Shown piece by piece: positions 55,768 through 64,000 of a stretch of DNA of 64,000 nt. The notes beneath the pieces were generated by a model, which worked only from the letters and a program-made list of their open reading frames with translations, ran no database searches and was not told the origin of the DNA. The translations under genes and the position numbers were made by a program. How positions within the stretch are numbered: the first letter of the stretch is position 1; every line of letters starts with the position of its first letter. Source of the DNA: Byssothecium circinans (taxonomy: Eukaryota > Ascomycota > Dothideomycetes > Pleosporales > Massarinaceae); the NCBI GenBank assembly GCA_010015675.1, contig ML976998.1, forward strand, positions 153,402 to 217,401, in the 5' to 3' direction.

Positions 55768-57480
55768 TTACAAATACCGACCAACCAAATGCTCAAAATA
55801 CCTCCTCGCCTCTTCCACACCCAACCCTACACTGATCTGACCTTTTGACCGATCCTCATCCCCCATCTTCCTTCCCAGAACCTCCTCCAAGACGCCCACA
55901 GCCTTGTCCTCATTTGGTTGATTCTCTATCTGCAGCCGCATGGTCTTCGACTCAGTTTCCCGGTTGCCAACAACGATGACGTGGTTATACATTTTTTGCC
56001 TTGCTTCGAACAACTTCTTCTGCAGGGAACGGCTGCTCACGTCAATGTCGATGGGGAGGTGTGTTGTTGAGAGAGGTTGTGGCGTGGGTTTGGGGGCTGG
56101 CGTGTCGGGTGAAACGGGAGGTGGTGAAGGTAGCCCGGAAAGGACGGCTTTGATGTGCTGTGCGTATTCTATGACGGATGGCTCGGTATTTAGCAAGAGA
56201 ATAGTTGCGGGCCGCGGGGCGAGCCAAAAGGGATATTTGTTGGCGTAGTGCTCAATGAGCAGGGCCATGAAGCGCTCCAATGAGCCATAGATGGCGCGAT
56301 GAATGATGACGGGTCGGCGGAGTGAAGGGTCTATGCCTTCAACTGCTGGTAGCGTTTCAACTTCCTGCAGCGAAGCTGGGTAGGAAAGATCAAAGCGCTG
56401 CGGGAGCTGGAAGTCGAGTTGGATGGTGGCGGTCTGGTGCTCTTTTCCATTGGAGTCTTTGAGGATGATGTCAATCTTGGGACCGTAGAAGGCGCCGTCT
56501 CCTTCGTTGGTGGCCCAATCTCTGCCGCTGTTGTTTAATGCATTCGTCAGCTGCTCCTCTGCGCGATTCCATTCTTCCTCCGTGCCGATGAAATGGTCTT
56601 TTGGCCGTGTCGAGAGAAGCAGCTTGTACGGCCCGAGTCCAAATGTGTCATACACCATGCCCACAAATCGCAGCGTCGATTCTATTTCACTCAAAATCTG
56701 GTCCGGCCGACAGAAGATGTGCGCATCATCTTGGTGAAACCGCCGTACCCGCGTCAATCCTGACAGAGCTCCCGAAATCTCGTTCCGATGCAGCGCACTG
56801 AAATCTGCATACCGGACCGGCAAGTCCCGATAGCTCTTCGTCTTGTCCCTGAACAAAAGGCAGTGCCCTGGACAGTTCATTGGCTTCAATCCAAACTCTT
56901 CATCCTGCCCTGGCCCCGCATTCTCTGTCTTGCCCGTCAAACCCCGCCCCTGCACGCTAAACATGTCCTCTGCATAGTTGTCCCAATGCCCCGATTTCTC
57001 CCACAACGACTTTTTGTATATTGTCGGTGTAATGACCTCCTCAAAGCCGAACTGTGGATATTGCGCCCGCAGAAAAGCCTGCAGCTTCTGGAAAACGTAC
57101 GCGCCATTTGGGAGGAGCAGCGGTGACCCAGGGGAATACCTTGACGTTATGAAAAGATCGTGGGTTCGGGCGATGTAGCGGTGATTGGCGGTGGGAGTAG
57201 GAGGGTCAGATGTTGTGGGATTGAGCTGTGCATTTCCTTGGTCGGAGGCCGTCACCGACTGCGGGAATTGCTGCGGCGCTGAGCATGAACAGCTTCGGAT
57301 GAGAAGCCGGGCATGGTCGCGATAATGTACCGGACGCAATTGGATGCGTTTGGCGGCCTGGAAGATGGAGGAAAGCTGCCGTAATCGCGGCATCGAGAAA
57401 TCTGGACGCGTTTCGGCGTGGGTGGAAGTTGAGCTGTAAGGTCGGACTAGCGGCCTAGCGGCACTAGCCACCACAGCCAC
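55768..57480 (-). CDS. MST1: Mitochondrial threonyl-tRNA synthetase
   Basis: Intronless, 570 residues. The first ~100 residues are Arg/Ser-rich, consistent with mitochondrial import; the start could also be the Met 29 codons in. The class II catalytic core follows: HDLFITSRYSPGSPLLLPNG, FGFEEVITPTIYKKSLWEKS, motif 2 LTRVRRFHQDDAHIF, EGDGAFYGPKIDIILKD, and motif 3 HRAIYGSLERFMALLIEHY. A C-terminal anticodon-binding domain contains LPIDIDVSSRSLQKKLFEAR and YNHVIVVGNRETESKTMRLQ. TGS and editing domains of the cytosolic enzyme are absent, as in yeast Mst1. It charges mitochondrial tRNA-Thr. It is divergently oriented from the gene at 57824 across 343 bp. Confidence 0.93.
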   Translation of the reverse strand: MAVVASAARPLVRPYSSTSTHAETRPDFSMPRLRQLSSIFQAAKRIQLRPVHYRDHARLLIRSCSCSAPQQFPQSVTASDQGNAQLNPTTSDPPTPTANHRYIARTHDLFITSRYSPGSPLLLPNGAYVFQKLQAFLRAQYPQFGFEEVITPTIYKKSLWEKSGHWDNYAEDMFSVQGRGLTGKTENAGPGQDEEFGLKPMNCPGHCLLFRDKTKSYRDLPVRYADFSALHRNEISGALSGLTRVRRFHQDDAHIFCRPDQILSEIESTLRFVGMVYDTFGLGPYKLLLSTRPKDHFIGTEEEWNRAEEQLTNALNNSGRDWATNEGDGAFYGPKIDIILKDSNGKEHQTATIQLDFQLPQRFDLSYPASLQEVETLPAVEGIDPSLRRPVIIHRAIYGSLERFMALLIEHYANKYPFWLAPRPATILLLNTEPSVIEYAQHIKAVLSGLPSPPPVSPDTPAPKPTPQPLSTTHLPIDIDVSSRSLQKKLFEARQKMYNHVIVVGNRETESKTMRLQIENQPNEDKAVGVLEEVLGRKMGDEDRSKGQISVGLGVEEARRYFEHLVGRYL

Positions 57481-57823
57481 TAGCCACTACTGCCACGATG
57501 ACGTCGCTGCATCAGACCGCACTGCTCACATTTCCACCCAGTGTTGTCACTTCCATTATCCTCCTTTCTACTAACTTCTCGAGATTTACTTTCTGATATT
57601 CATGATAGAAAATAAAGAGTGCTCCTTGGAGCCTACGGCTGATTGATCCACCCACGTTACATTAGGCAGTGGCAACTTCCCTTCCCAGCCTCTTCATACC
57701 ATGTAGCGAACAACGAACAGGCATTTTCCACAAATCTATCATACCTACAACTCACCTCCTCCGCCAACAACTCCCCAATATCAGACACCGTTTTCCCTCC
57801 AACCTGCCGAAACATCCTTCAAC
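57481..57823. promoter_or_regulatory. Divergent promoter region of MST1 and the 57824 gene
   Basis: 343 bp between opposite start codons; both promoters must lie here. The right half is CA-rich leader. Confidence 0.5.
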
Positions 57824-59632
57824 ATGAGCCGCACACGCTCGCGCAAGCTGCGTGGCAGTCTCGGCGACTCCTGGGGAGACGAAAACTATTCATCCGATGG
57901 CGGCGCGTCTGTCCACTCTGCGTCCTCGTTCGCTGACGGGAGTGAAAGTGAATATGCGCAGAACGAAGATCACATGGCAACGCCTCTTCCGCCTAGGATT
58001 ACGCGAGCATCTTCACAAACCCCCCAAGACAATTTTACGACAGCCACAAGGCCAAAAACTAGTCGCACAGTCTCACGGCCTTCAAAGACTCCACAAAATA
58101 CTAGGATTCATCAACCCACCCCTCCATCCGTTGAGCCTAGCTTTATAATGCCATCTATGAGTGGCAACACCGACTTCAACAACGGATCGCCTCTGCGCAA
58201 ATCTCAACTACGGACTCGTAAACCTAGACAGTCAACTCCGCGCAGCCAGTCCGCAAACACGGAAACTTCACCTCATATTAAGAATAAGAGTACTGCAACG
58301 ATGCAACCCCGACACCGTCCTACACAGCAAGAAGAAGAAGATCCTAAGCTCGGTCACTACCTTGACCTCCTCTGGCGACATGCTCTCTGGCCCATCACCC
58401 GGTATGTCCTCGGCGTCTTCCGCTATGCCATGCACCACTTCGGCACGCCAATCCTCGGAGTCGCACTTACAGTCTTCCTCCTCGCTGCCGGAGTCCACAT
58501 CATCTCCAACTTTCTGCAGGGCACCGTCACGCGAACGCTAGCTCCCCTCTGCATGATCCCAGGCACATCCTACCTGGTCCCCTTCTGTGCCAACCGGTCC
58601 CCACGCCTTCCACATCCCGAACCCGACTTCGACACCCTAGTCAACGTGCAATCCGCCTTTGAAGACGTCGTGCAAGCCTCCAAAGAAGCCGACAATCTCT
58701 CCATGCACATCCGTGTCGGCACAAACTCGGTCAGCGACATCCGCTCCCTAGTCCGCCACTCGCAGCTCCCCTCCCGCCACAGCCTCGACAACGAGCTCGA
58801 AAACTTCATGCAAATCGGCAAAGAAGCCTCTGACGCGCTAATCAACTACAACGTCAAAATCGGCAGCACCCTCAGCAAAGTCATCATCACAAACGACTGG
58901 ACGCTCCGCGACCTCGAAGGCCTTGCCGAGCAAGAAGCCACCACAGGCACCATCTCCCGCGCCCTCTCCTACATCAACCCCGTTTCCGTCTTCATCGCGC
59001 CCCCCAAGACAATCGACGAGCTCATCTTCGACCGCTACCTCACGCACCTCTCTCAAATCAAACCCGAAATCCTCGACCTCATCGACGTCGCGGTCGCCCT
59101 GAAAAACCTGCTCCGCACACTCGAGGCCCAGCTCGACATCATCGGCGACATGGCCATCCACGACAACGTCAAAATCTCCAGATCGCACGACGAACTCCTC
59201 TCCAGCCTCTGGACCTTCCTCGGCGGCAACCGCGCAAACCGCAAGTCCAACGAGCGCTCCCTGAAACTCCTCGCACAGGTCATCCAGTACAAGAACCTCG
59301 CCCTCGACCACGTCACCGCCACGCTCGTCAAACTGCAGGAAATTGCCGCCGGGTTGGAGGATCTGAGCGCTAACGTCGCGACGCCCGAATTGCTGGGTTA
59401 CAGGGGGCATACGCCGCTGAGACAGCATATTGATGTTATTTCGGGGAGTTTGGAGGGGTTTAAGGATTTGAGGGGGGAGCGGTTGGGGAGGGATCGGGAG
59501 AGCGTTAGGCGGGCTATGGAGCGATTGGTGGGGATGGGGGTGGGGGAGGGTGAGGACAGGGCGAGGAGGGAGTTGCCGGATAGTGTTGGCAAGGGGGATA
59601 TGCCGACTGTGGTTGCGAGGGAGAAGAAGTAG
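57824..59632 (+). CDS. Single-pass membrane protein of unknown function, coiled-coil C-terminus
   Basis: Single exon, 602 residues. Residues ~1-180 are disordered, Ser/Thr/Arg-rich (MSRTRSRKLRGSLGDSWGDE). A segment LWRHALWPITRYVLGVFRYA precedes one strong transmembrane helix at ~208-228 (PILGVALTVFLLAAGVHIIS). The rest (~260-580) is predominantly helical with long amphipathic runs (FDTLVNVQSAFEDVVQASKE, TIDELIFDRYLTHLSQIKPE), so a coiled-coil lumenal or cytoplasmic domain is likely. The architecture recalls a conserved Pezizomycotina family of nuclear-envelope/ER membrane proteins without assigned function, but I cannot name it. The last ~60 codons are G-rich in base use, unlike the C-rich preceding part. 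Confidence 0.8.
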   Translation: MSRTRSRKLRGSLGDSWGDENYSSDGGASVHSASSFADGSESEYAQNEDHMATPLPPRITRASSQTPQDNFTTATRPKTSRTVSRPSKTPQNTRIHQPTPPSVEPSFIMPSMSGNTDFNNGSPLRKSQLRTRKPRQSTPRSQSANTETSPHIKNKSTATMQPRHRPTQQEEEDPKLGHYLDLLWRHALWPITRYVLGVFRYAMHHFGTPILGVALTVFLLAAGVHIISNFLQGTVTRTLAPLCMIPGTSYLVPFCANRSPRLPHPEPDFDTLVNVQSAFEDVVQASKEADNLSMHIRVGTNSVSDIRSLVRHSQLPSRHSLDNELENFMQIGKEASDALINYNVKIGSTLSKVIITNDWTLRDLEGLAEQEATTGTISRALSYINPVSVFIAPPKTIDELIFDRYLTHLSQIKPEILDLIDVAVALKNLLRTLEAQLDIIGDMAIHDNVKISRSHDELLSSLWTFLGGNRANRKSNERSLKLLAQVIQYKNLALDHVTATLVKLQEIAAGLEDLSANVATPELLGYRGHTPLRQHIDVISGSLEGFKDLRGERLGRDRESVRRAMERLVGMGVGEGEDRARRELPDSVGKGDMPTVVAREKK

Positions 59633-59867
59633 GATTCTTATGTTGGGAAAGGGAAAGGAACGAGGACGGAAGGAGTTGTTGCGACGAGGTTGTGGTTTGT
59701 TGGATGAATTATGGTTGTGTTTCATTTCCTTTGGCATGTAAGAGATGGGATGGTATTGGATATGATGGATATTTCCCCCTCTTTTTTTCTCTAGGACATT
59801 GTTAGATACCCCCACATGCACATTATTATGAACAAGACCCCTTTGGACGCGCTATTTTGTATTTTAT

Positions 59868-61082
59868 CTAATACATCTGCACCTCAACCAAACACCTCCT
59901 AACCCCGCCATCGCCACCATCCCCCAACCCCTCAAACTCAACCTCATACGCCACACACCCCCTCCCCGCACACTCCCCCCTAAATCCATCCACACTCCCC
60001 CCCACGCCAAAATACACCCTCTTCGCCGCCACAACCGCTTTCCCGCTCTTCACCCTCTTCATCAGCTCGGAAATCGCTTCCGTGAACGCCGTCAGGCTGG
60101 CGGGCGAGTAGATAGTTTCCGACCCGAGGATGAAAGTGTTGAGGTCCGGGGATGAAGGGATGAGGCTGAGGAGCGTGGGGATAGGTGTCCAAGAGCCCGA
60201 GAGGAGTGTTAGGGTAATCCCCAGGGTAGCGAGCGTAGATTTGAATCTCGCCAGTACGTCGGGAGTAATATAAAACTCTCCCTCTCCGTCTCCCTCTTTC
60301 CCCCCGATCCCGCCAAAACACCCCTCCCCCACCGCCCCAGCCCACGCCAGCACCAAATTCGGCACCGTAACCAACCGCAACACATCGCCATTGTAATCCG
60401 TCAGCGAGAAATACATGCCCACGAGCGCGTTCCTTAGCGCGTACTGGAACAGCAGCAGCGACGGCAGCGCGGACCCGCAGCCCAGTTCGACGACGTGGTT
60501 GACGCGCACCAGGTCGTCGAGATCCTTGCGCGGGCCGCGGTCCAGGAGGAAGCGCACGAGGTCGGTGCTGCATTCCCAGGTCTTGTAGCCGCCTTCGTAG
60601 GTGTTGGGGAGGAGGTCGGTGGACTGCGAGGATGTTAGGGGAGGCGGGGGGAGAGATGGGATGGGATGGAAAGATGTAAAGATGGGGGAGAGGGCAGGCA
60701 TACATCTAGACCCGAAAGAGGGTTCTGGGTCGTTCCGTCGTCTTCGGCCATGAGTTGCAGGCGGACGTCGAAGAGTTCGCGCCGTGGGAGGCGGGCGGTG
60801 TGACCTCTTGGACTTGTGGTTTCGAACATGCTCCATGAGATTTTATCTGGGAGGGTTGCGAGCTGGGTTTTCTGTCAGCTACCATCCTATACGCATTGTA
60901 CAAGGTGAATATTGGCAACTCTTACCTACCAGGTCGTCTAGGTCATGTGTTCGCGCGGGGAGCGGTGGGGGCATGGTTGACTCTGGGTTTGTTGTTGAGG
61001 AGACATTTTGGGCGGCGTTTGAGGGAGGGGGGTCGCTTTCTGTGTCTATGTCGTCGCCTGAGAAACCGAAGCTGAAGGACAT
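59868..61082 (-). CDS. HPM1: Protein-histidine N-methyltransferase, Hpm1/METTL18 type
   Basis: Exons 61082-60930, 60862-60704 and 60623-59868 encode 355 residues, all in phase. The start MSFSFGFSGDDID is characteristic of fungal Hpm1 homologues. LPDKISWSMFETTS, RRELFDVRLQLMAEDD and LLPNTYEGGYKTWECSTDLV follow. The SAM-binding core has motif I HVVELGCGSALPSLLLFQYA and an acidic post-I loop FSLTDYNGDVLRLVTVPNL. Later blocks are SETIYSPASLTAFTEAISEL and VVAAKRVYFGVGGSV. In yeast, Hpm1 methylates a histidine of ribosomal protein Rpl3 and affects 60S assembly and translation fidelity. Same activity inferred here. The gene is tail-to-tail with the 57824 gene, 235 bp apart. Confidence 0.88.
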
Positions 61083-61640
61083 TATGAGGGTGTTGTAAGT
61101 TGGGTGGAGAAGGGTGCAGGGGTGGGATTTCTTTGGGGATCCGGCTTATCGATAAGGAAATGTGCGTCATTGGTCTGTGCGGGGGTGAATGGGATGGAAT
61201 GAGGAAGGCACGGGTTGGGTTGAGAGATTGGCATTGGATGACGTTTCGTTGAGGAAATGGTTCGAAAGTGCAAGTCGCAGGTTTTGCGTGCTCCAAAAGC
61301 CGGCGGGAAGATAGTTATTCCAAGCAATAGCAATATAACTCAAATCATACCCGCTCGTGAACCCATGCATGAACCAATCCGAGCCCTGGTATGATGAAAG
61401 AACTCATAGACAAATACACAGCAGACCCAGTCCTCGTCCGTCGCTCCCTCTGCATCTCTGTCCCCTAAGCCATTCTCCCCGCTTCCCATAATCGCATGAG
61501 GTCTGAAGACATCACAGTGCCTCTCCGCCCAGTGCACCCGGTTCACAGGAAGCCTGCATAGCATATCGACAGTCTCCCACACCCCCATCTAGCGTCACCA
61601 CTCAATAGTACCGATACAGAGTCCCACGATCCTTGAACAA
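61083..61640. other. Intergenic region between bHLH stop and HPM1 start
   Basis: 558 bp, same-strand genes on both sides. No coherent frame is visible; this is the HPM1 promoter. Confidence 0.5.
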
Positions 61641-61997
61641 CTACTCCTTCTGGGCGTCCGCCTCCTGCTTGTTGCGCGCAAGCTGGTCCTTGGCGGCTTG
61701 CACCGTCTGCGGATCCAGCTCGAACTGCGACATGTCCAGGCCCTTTGCCTTCCCGCGTTGCACCATTTCGTGCTGCTCCAGAACCTTCTTGCGCATGAGG
61801 TCGAGGGTGGCTTCGAGCACGATGGCTTCGCTGCGGCCTTGGCCGTGCATGCCCGGCACGATGGAGGCGAGGCGGTCGAAGCCTTCGCGGATAGCTTCGC
61901 GGCGCTTTTGCTCGGAGCGGATGTGGTTTTCCTTCTTCTGGGCTTCGGTGAGGCGCGGACGGTCGGGCTGGGCGGGGGGCGACTGCGAGGAGGACAT
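61641..61997 (-). CDS. Small basic helix-loop-helix transcription factor
   Basis: 118 residues from the Met of MSSSQSPPAQPDRPRLTEAQ. A Met 44 codons upstream precedes a Pro/Thr-rich low-complexity leader, so I chose the later one. The bHLH domain spans ~25-85: basic region ENHIRSEQKRREAIREGFDR (His, Glu and Arg at the DNA-reading positions, so an E-box CANNTG binder), a short loop with PGMHGQGRS, and helix 2 EAIVLEATLDLMRKKVLEQH. The protein stops soon after, as in small Ino4-like bHLH partners that act as heterodimers. A link to phospholipid-gene control as with yeast Ino2/Ino4 is possible but not shown. Confidence 0.8.
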   Translation of the reverse strand: MSSSQSPPAQPDRPRLTEAQKKENHIRSEQKRREAIREGFDRLASIVPGMHGQGRSEAIVLEATLDLMRKKVLEQHEMVQRGKAKGLDMSQFELDPQTVQAAKDQLARNKQEADAQKE

Positions 61998-62868
61998 GAT
62001 TGTTGTGATTCGAGTTGTAACACAGGTGGGTGGATTGACTATGGGTGTAGTGGGTGGGTGCTTTGCGCGTGCAGTTGAAGAGTCGGGGGGTGGAATGGCA
62101 TGTTCTGTTGGCGGGCGCAAGTAGTGCAAGTAGTTGGGTAGGCAGGTTGGATGGTTGTTGCTGTGTAGGTCGTTGGGAGCCGGCTTAAGTAGCTTTCATG
62201 TGACAGGCGACGTCCCGTCCGTACCTGGCTATGCGATGTGTCACATATCCTGTTGAAAGTCGAAAGTGATCAACATGGGTGGATGGAAGAGTGGTGTCGA
62301 GAGGAGATCAGACGGTTCTGTCAATGTTGCGCCGACGCCAAGTCATGTGGTTCAGGACGAGAATTCCACATGCAGTGTCCCAGCTTCGAGTGCTGTATAT
62401 GATGATGTATGTATGAAGCAAGACTTGTGCCTCGTTTCGCTTTGATGCTGGAGCCACTGCACTAGTTCAGTCTAATTTAAACTTTGTTCATCTCTTGGGT
62501 GCAGGCTGATCCCGCAACAACATCGAACACCGGCCTTGTGACGCACTCGAGCTGCCAGGCCTCACCACTTCACCACTTCACCACCTCACCTCACGACCAA
62601 CATTCGCTGCCGCTGCTGCACCTCGACAACCATTGGAAAGCTGGAATAAAAAGGAGGAAACTAATACATTTGCCACAGATCAAGAGGAAGAGAAGCGCCG
62701 GCCGTAAGATTAAGAGCAGGACCCCGCCATCTGGCAGGTGCGGCCCTGGACCTCGACCAGGACTACGCCGATCCGCTGGTTGTTGATATGCCAACGTCCT
62801 CGCCCTCTACTCAATAAGACTCCCTCCGCCTCCGTACGCCTAATATAACACGGATTCCACCCACCGCC
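61998..62868. other. Divergent intergenic region between bHLH and Munc13-like genes
   Basis: 871 bp with no gene. Around 62565-62600 the unit CACTTCAC/CACCTCAC repeats four times. This is presumably the two promoters and leaders. Confidence 0.5.
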
Positions 62869-64000
62869 ATGGAGACGACCCGTGGCAGCAACCGCCGCAT
62901 CAACAGTCTCCAGGCCCGCGACCGCCTCCAGCGCAAGGGCTCCGCAGCAGCACAGGGGAAGCGCCCCGTCTCTGCCCAAGACGCCTACCTCTTCGCCCTC
63001 CGCGCCGCCTACCTCGCATACCTCCTGCAGCCCCGCCAGAAGCGCGTCCAGCATGTCGCCGCCCCGCCCCGCCCTGTGCAGCGCTCGTCGACCTCCGTGA
63101 CCGACCTCGTCAAGGATATCTCGCTGATCCGCGACTCGAAGAGCACGCGCTTCCCTCATGGATTCATGGCAGAGCTGGATAAGCGGATAACGGGCGTGTT
63201 GGTGGGGAGGGAGCGGATGCCGGAATTCAAAGATGCGACCGTCAAGCGCACGTTTGCCGTGTTTCTGAACGAGTTCAAGGCGCCTCAATTCCGCAAGTCG
63301 ATGGAGAAGGACAGGCGCGTGGAGGACCTGCTACTCATCTTCTTCTCAAACGCCACAAAAGAGCTGCAGAAGGGAAAACCCCCGGGCGACGAGAGCTGGA
63401 AGCTGATGGTGGACCGCCATGTCGCCCTCTTCATTCGCCTCGTTAGCTCCACCCTCAAAGAGCACGACTGGACGCGGGACAGGCCTGAATTGACGTCGCG
63501 GCTAGCTACCATGGAGAAGAAGCTGCTCATGCACGACCAGGACTTGTCGGCGGAGAACCAGCGGAATGGCGGGCAGGGCGGATCTACCATCGAGGTCGAG
63601 GTGCCGCTCAGCTACGAAGTCAAAGACATGCCACTCGTTTTGGTCGTCTCGCGCATATTCGCCATTTCCTACCAAGACGTTCAAAACGACATCAATACAT
63701 ACAAATCCGTCTGGACAGAAAAAGCGGCGCTGCAAGATCTCAAGACGTACCAGGCACATCTCAACTTGATGAGCAAGAAGACGCTCAACAGCGACGACTT
63801 TGATCTGGAGGATGCGTATCAAGCTTGGAAGCAGCAGGAAATCCACGACATTTCACAGATGATCTTAGCTATAGTGCAGTCGAACCCTGAGCTAGCAAAG
63901 AGCACTCCAGGCGGCTCAGTGCCACAGTTCAGGCCAGGCGCACCCGCTGCATCGGGCTACCACGAGCTTGGGCGAAGTCGCGCCAACACCGAGAATGGGT
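62869..64000 (+). CDS. Munc13/Unc13-like (MUN- and C2-domain) protein, 5' part only
   Basis: An uninterrupted frame from METTRGSNRRINSLQARDRL runs off the right edge, with 377 codons visible. The blocks SAQDAYLFALRAAYLAYLLQ, TRFPHGFMAELDKRITGVLV, DATVKRTFAVFLNEFKAPQF, MEKDRRVEDLLLIFFSNATK, EVEVPLSYEVKDMPLVLVVS and FDLEDAYQAWKQQEIHDISQ match my recollection of the N-terminus of the large fungal proteins with a MUN (MHD1/MHD2) region and a C2 domain. S. pombe Ync13 is the studied relative and acts in exocytosis, endocytosis and septum integrity during cytokinesis. MUN and C2 domains themselves would lie beyond the window. Family call rests on N-terminal similarity only. Confidence 0.72.
   Translation, partial: METTRGSNRRINSLQARDRLQRKGSAAAQGKRPVSAQDAYLFALRAAYLAYLLQPRQKRVQHVAAPPRPVQRSSTSVTDLVKDISLIRDSKSTRFPHGFMAELDKRITGVLVGRERMPEFKDATVKRTFAVFLNEFKAPQFRKSMEKDRRVEDLLLIFFSNATKELQKGKPPGDESWKLMVDRHVALFIRLVSSTLKEHDWTRDRPELTSRLATMEKKLLMHDQDLSAENQRNGGQGGSTIEVEVPLSYEVKDMPLVLVVSRIFAISYQDVQNDINTYKSVWTEKAALQDLKTYQAHLNLMSKKTLNSDDFDLEDAYQAWKQQEIHDISQMILAIVQSNPELAKSTPGGSVPQFRPGAPAASGYHELGRSRANTENG

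Noticed and set aside
58838..59821. 327-codon minus-strand frame opposite the membrane protein
   Set aside because: Antisense shadow of the C-rich coding strand of the 57824 gene; low-complexity translation.
1..64000. CRISPR array, integrase/attachment sites or bacterial operon features
   Set aside because: Spliced eukaryotic genes throughout; no regularly spaced direct repeats of CRISPR type and no prokaryotic signals.

Overview
The window is a stretch of a filamentous ascomycete genome (Pezizomycotina). Short spliceosomal introns of about 45-70 bp with GTAWGT-like donors and CTAAC/CTGAC-like branch sites, together with a HET-domain gene, a DAL5-type MFS carrier, an AA1-like (Alt a 1-like) secreted protein and several lineage-specific proteins, point to a Dothideomycete. 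This placement is inferred from gene content and intron style, because no rRNA or marker gene is present. I see no tRNA, rRNA, CRISPR or intact transposon. Most genes are split, so I rebuilt exon chains by hand from splice sites, reading phase and protein continuity.

Layout, left to right. 0.7-2 kb: a hypothetical cysteine- and Ser/Pro-rich protein. 3-5 kb: a multi-spanning membrane protein with a GC-AG intron. 6.4-7.1 kb: a compact ankyrin protein that looks like an internally deleted STAND-type protein. 7.9-9.6 kb: a secreted GH43 galactanase-like enzyme. 10.5-11.4 kb: a secreted or surface glycoprotein. 12.7-16 kb: a conserved block with PET117 and VMA10 head-to-head, then an intron-rich lipase; here the exons become extraordinarily small. 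16.6-21.7 kb: an arrestin-like ubiquitin-ligase adaptor and an F-box protein. 23.3-26.7 kb: a tiny unknown protein, an AA1-like secreted protein and an ADIP-type coiled-coil protein. 28.7-29.6 kb: a glycogen-binding-domain (AMPK1_CBM) protein.

29.6-39.3 kb is a gene-poor interval of almost 10 kb. It starts with dense pyrimidine-rich microsatellites and contains only one small cysteine-rich gene that I can support. 39.3-47 kb is an accessory-looking stretch: a peroxisomal SCP2 protein, a HET protein, an MFS transporter and a BTB/POZ gene with an apparent frameshift. 48.2-64 kb is housekeeping: complex I subunit NDUFB8, SWR1 chromatin remodeller, mitochondrial threonyl-tRNA synthetase, a membrane protein of unknown role, the HPM1-type histidine methyltransferase, a small bHLH factor, and the 5' part of a Munc13-like gene cut off by the window edge. 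A decayed repeat-coding relic with in-frame TAG codons lies at 54.8-55.25 kb.

The most striking observation is in the lipase gene. The nucleophile-elbow motif AHSMGG can be encoded only if two ordinary-looking ~50-nt introns flank a two-nucleotide exon (GG). The same gene also has 8-nt and 10-nt exons. Its neighbour VMA10 has a 9-nt microexon and a first coding exon consisting only of the ATG.
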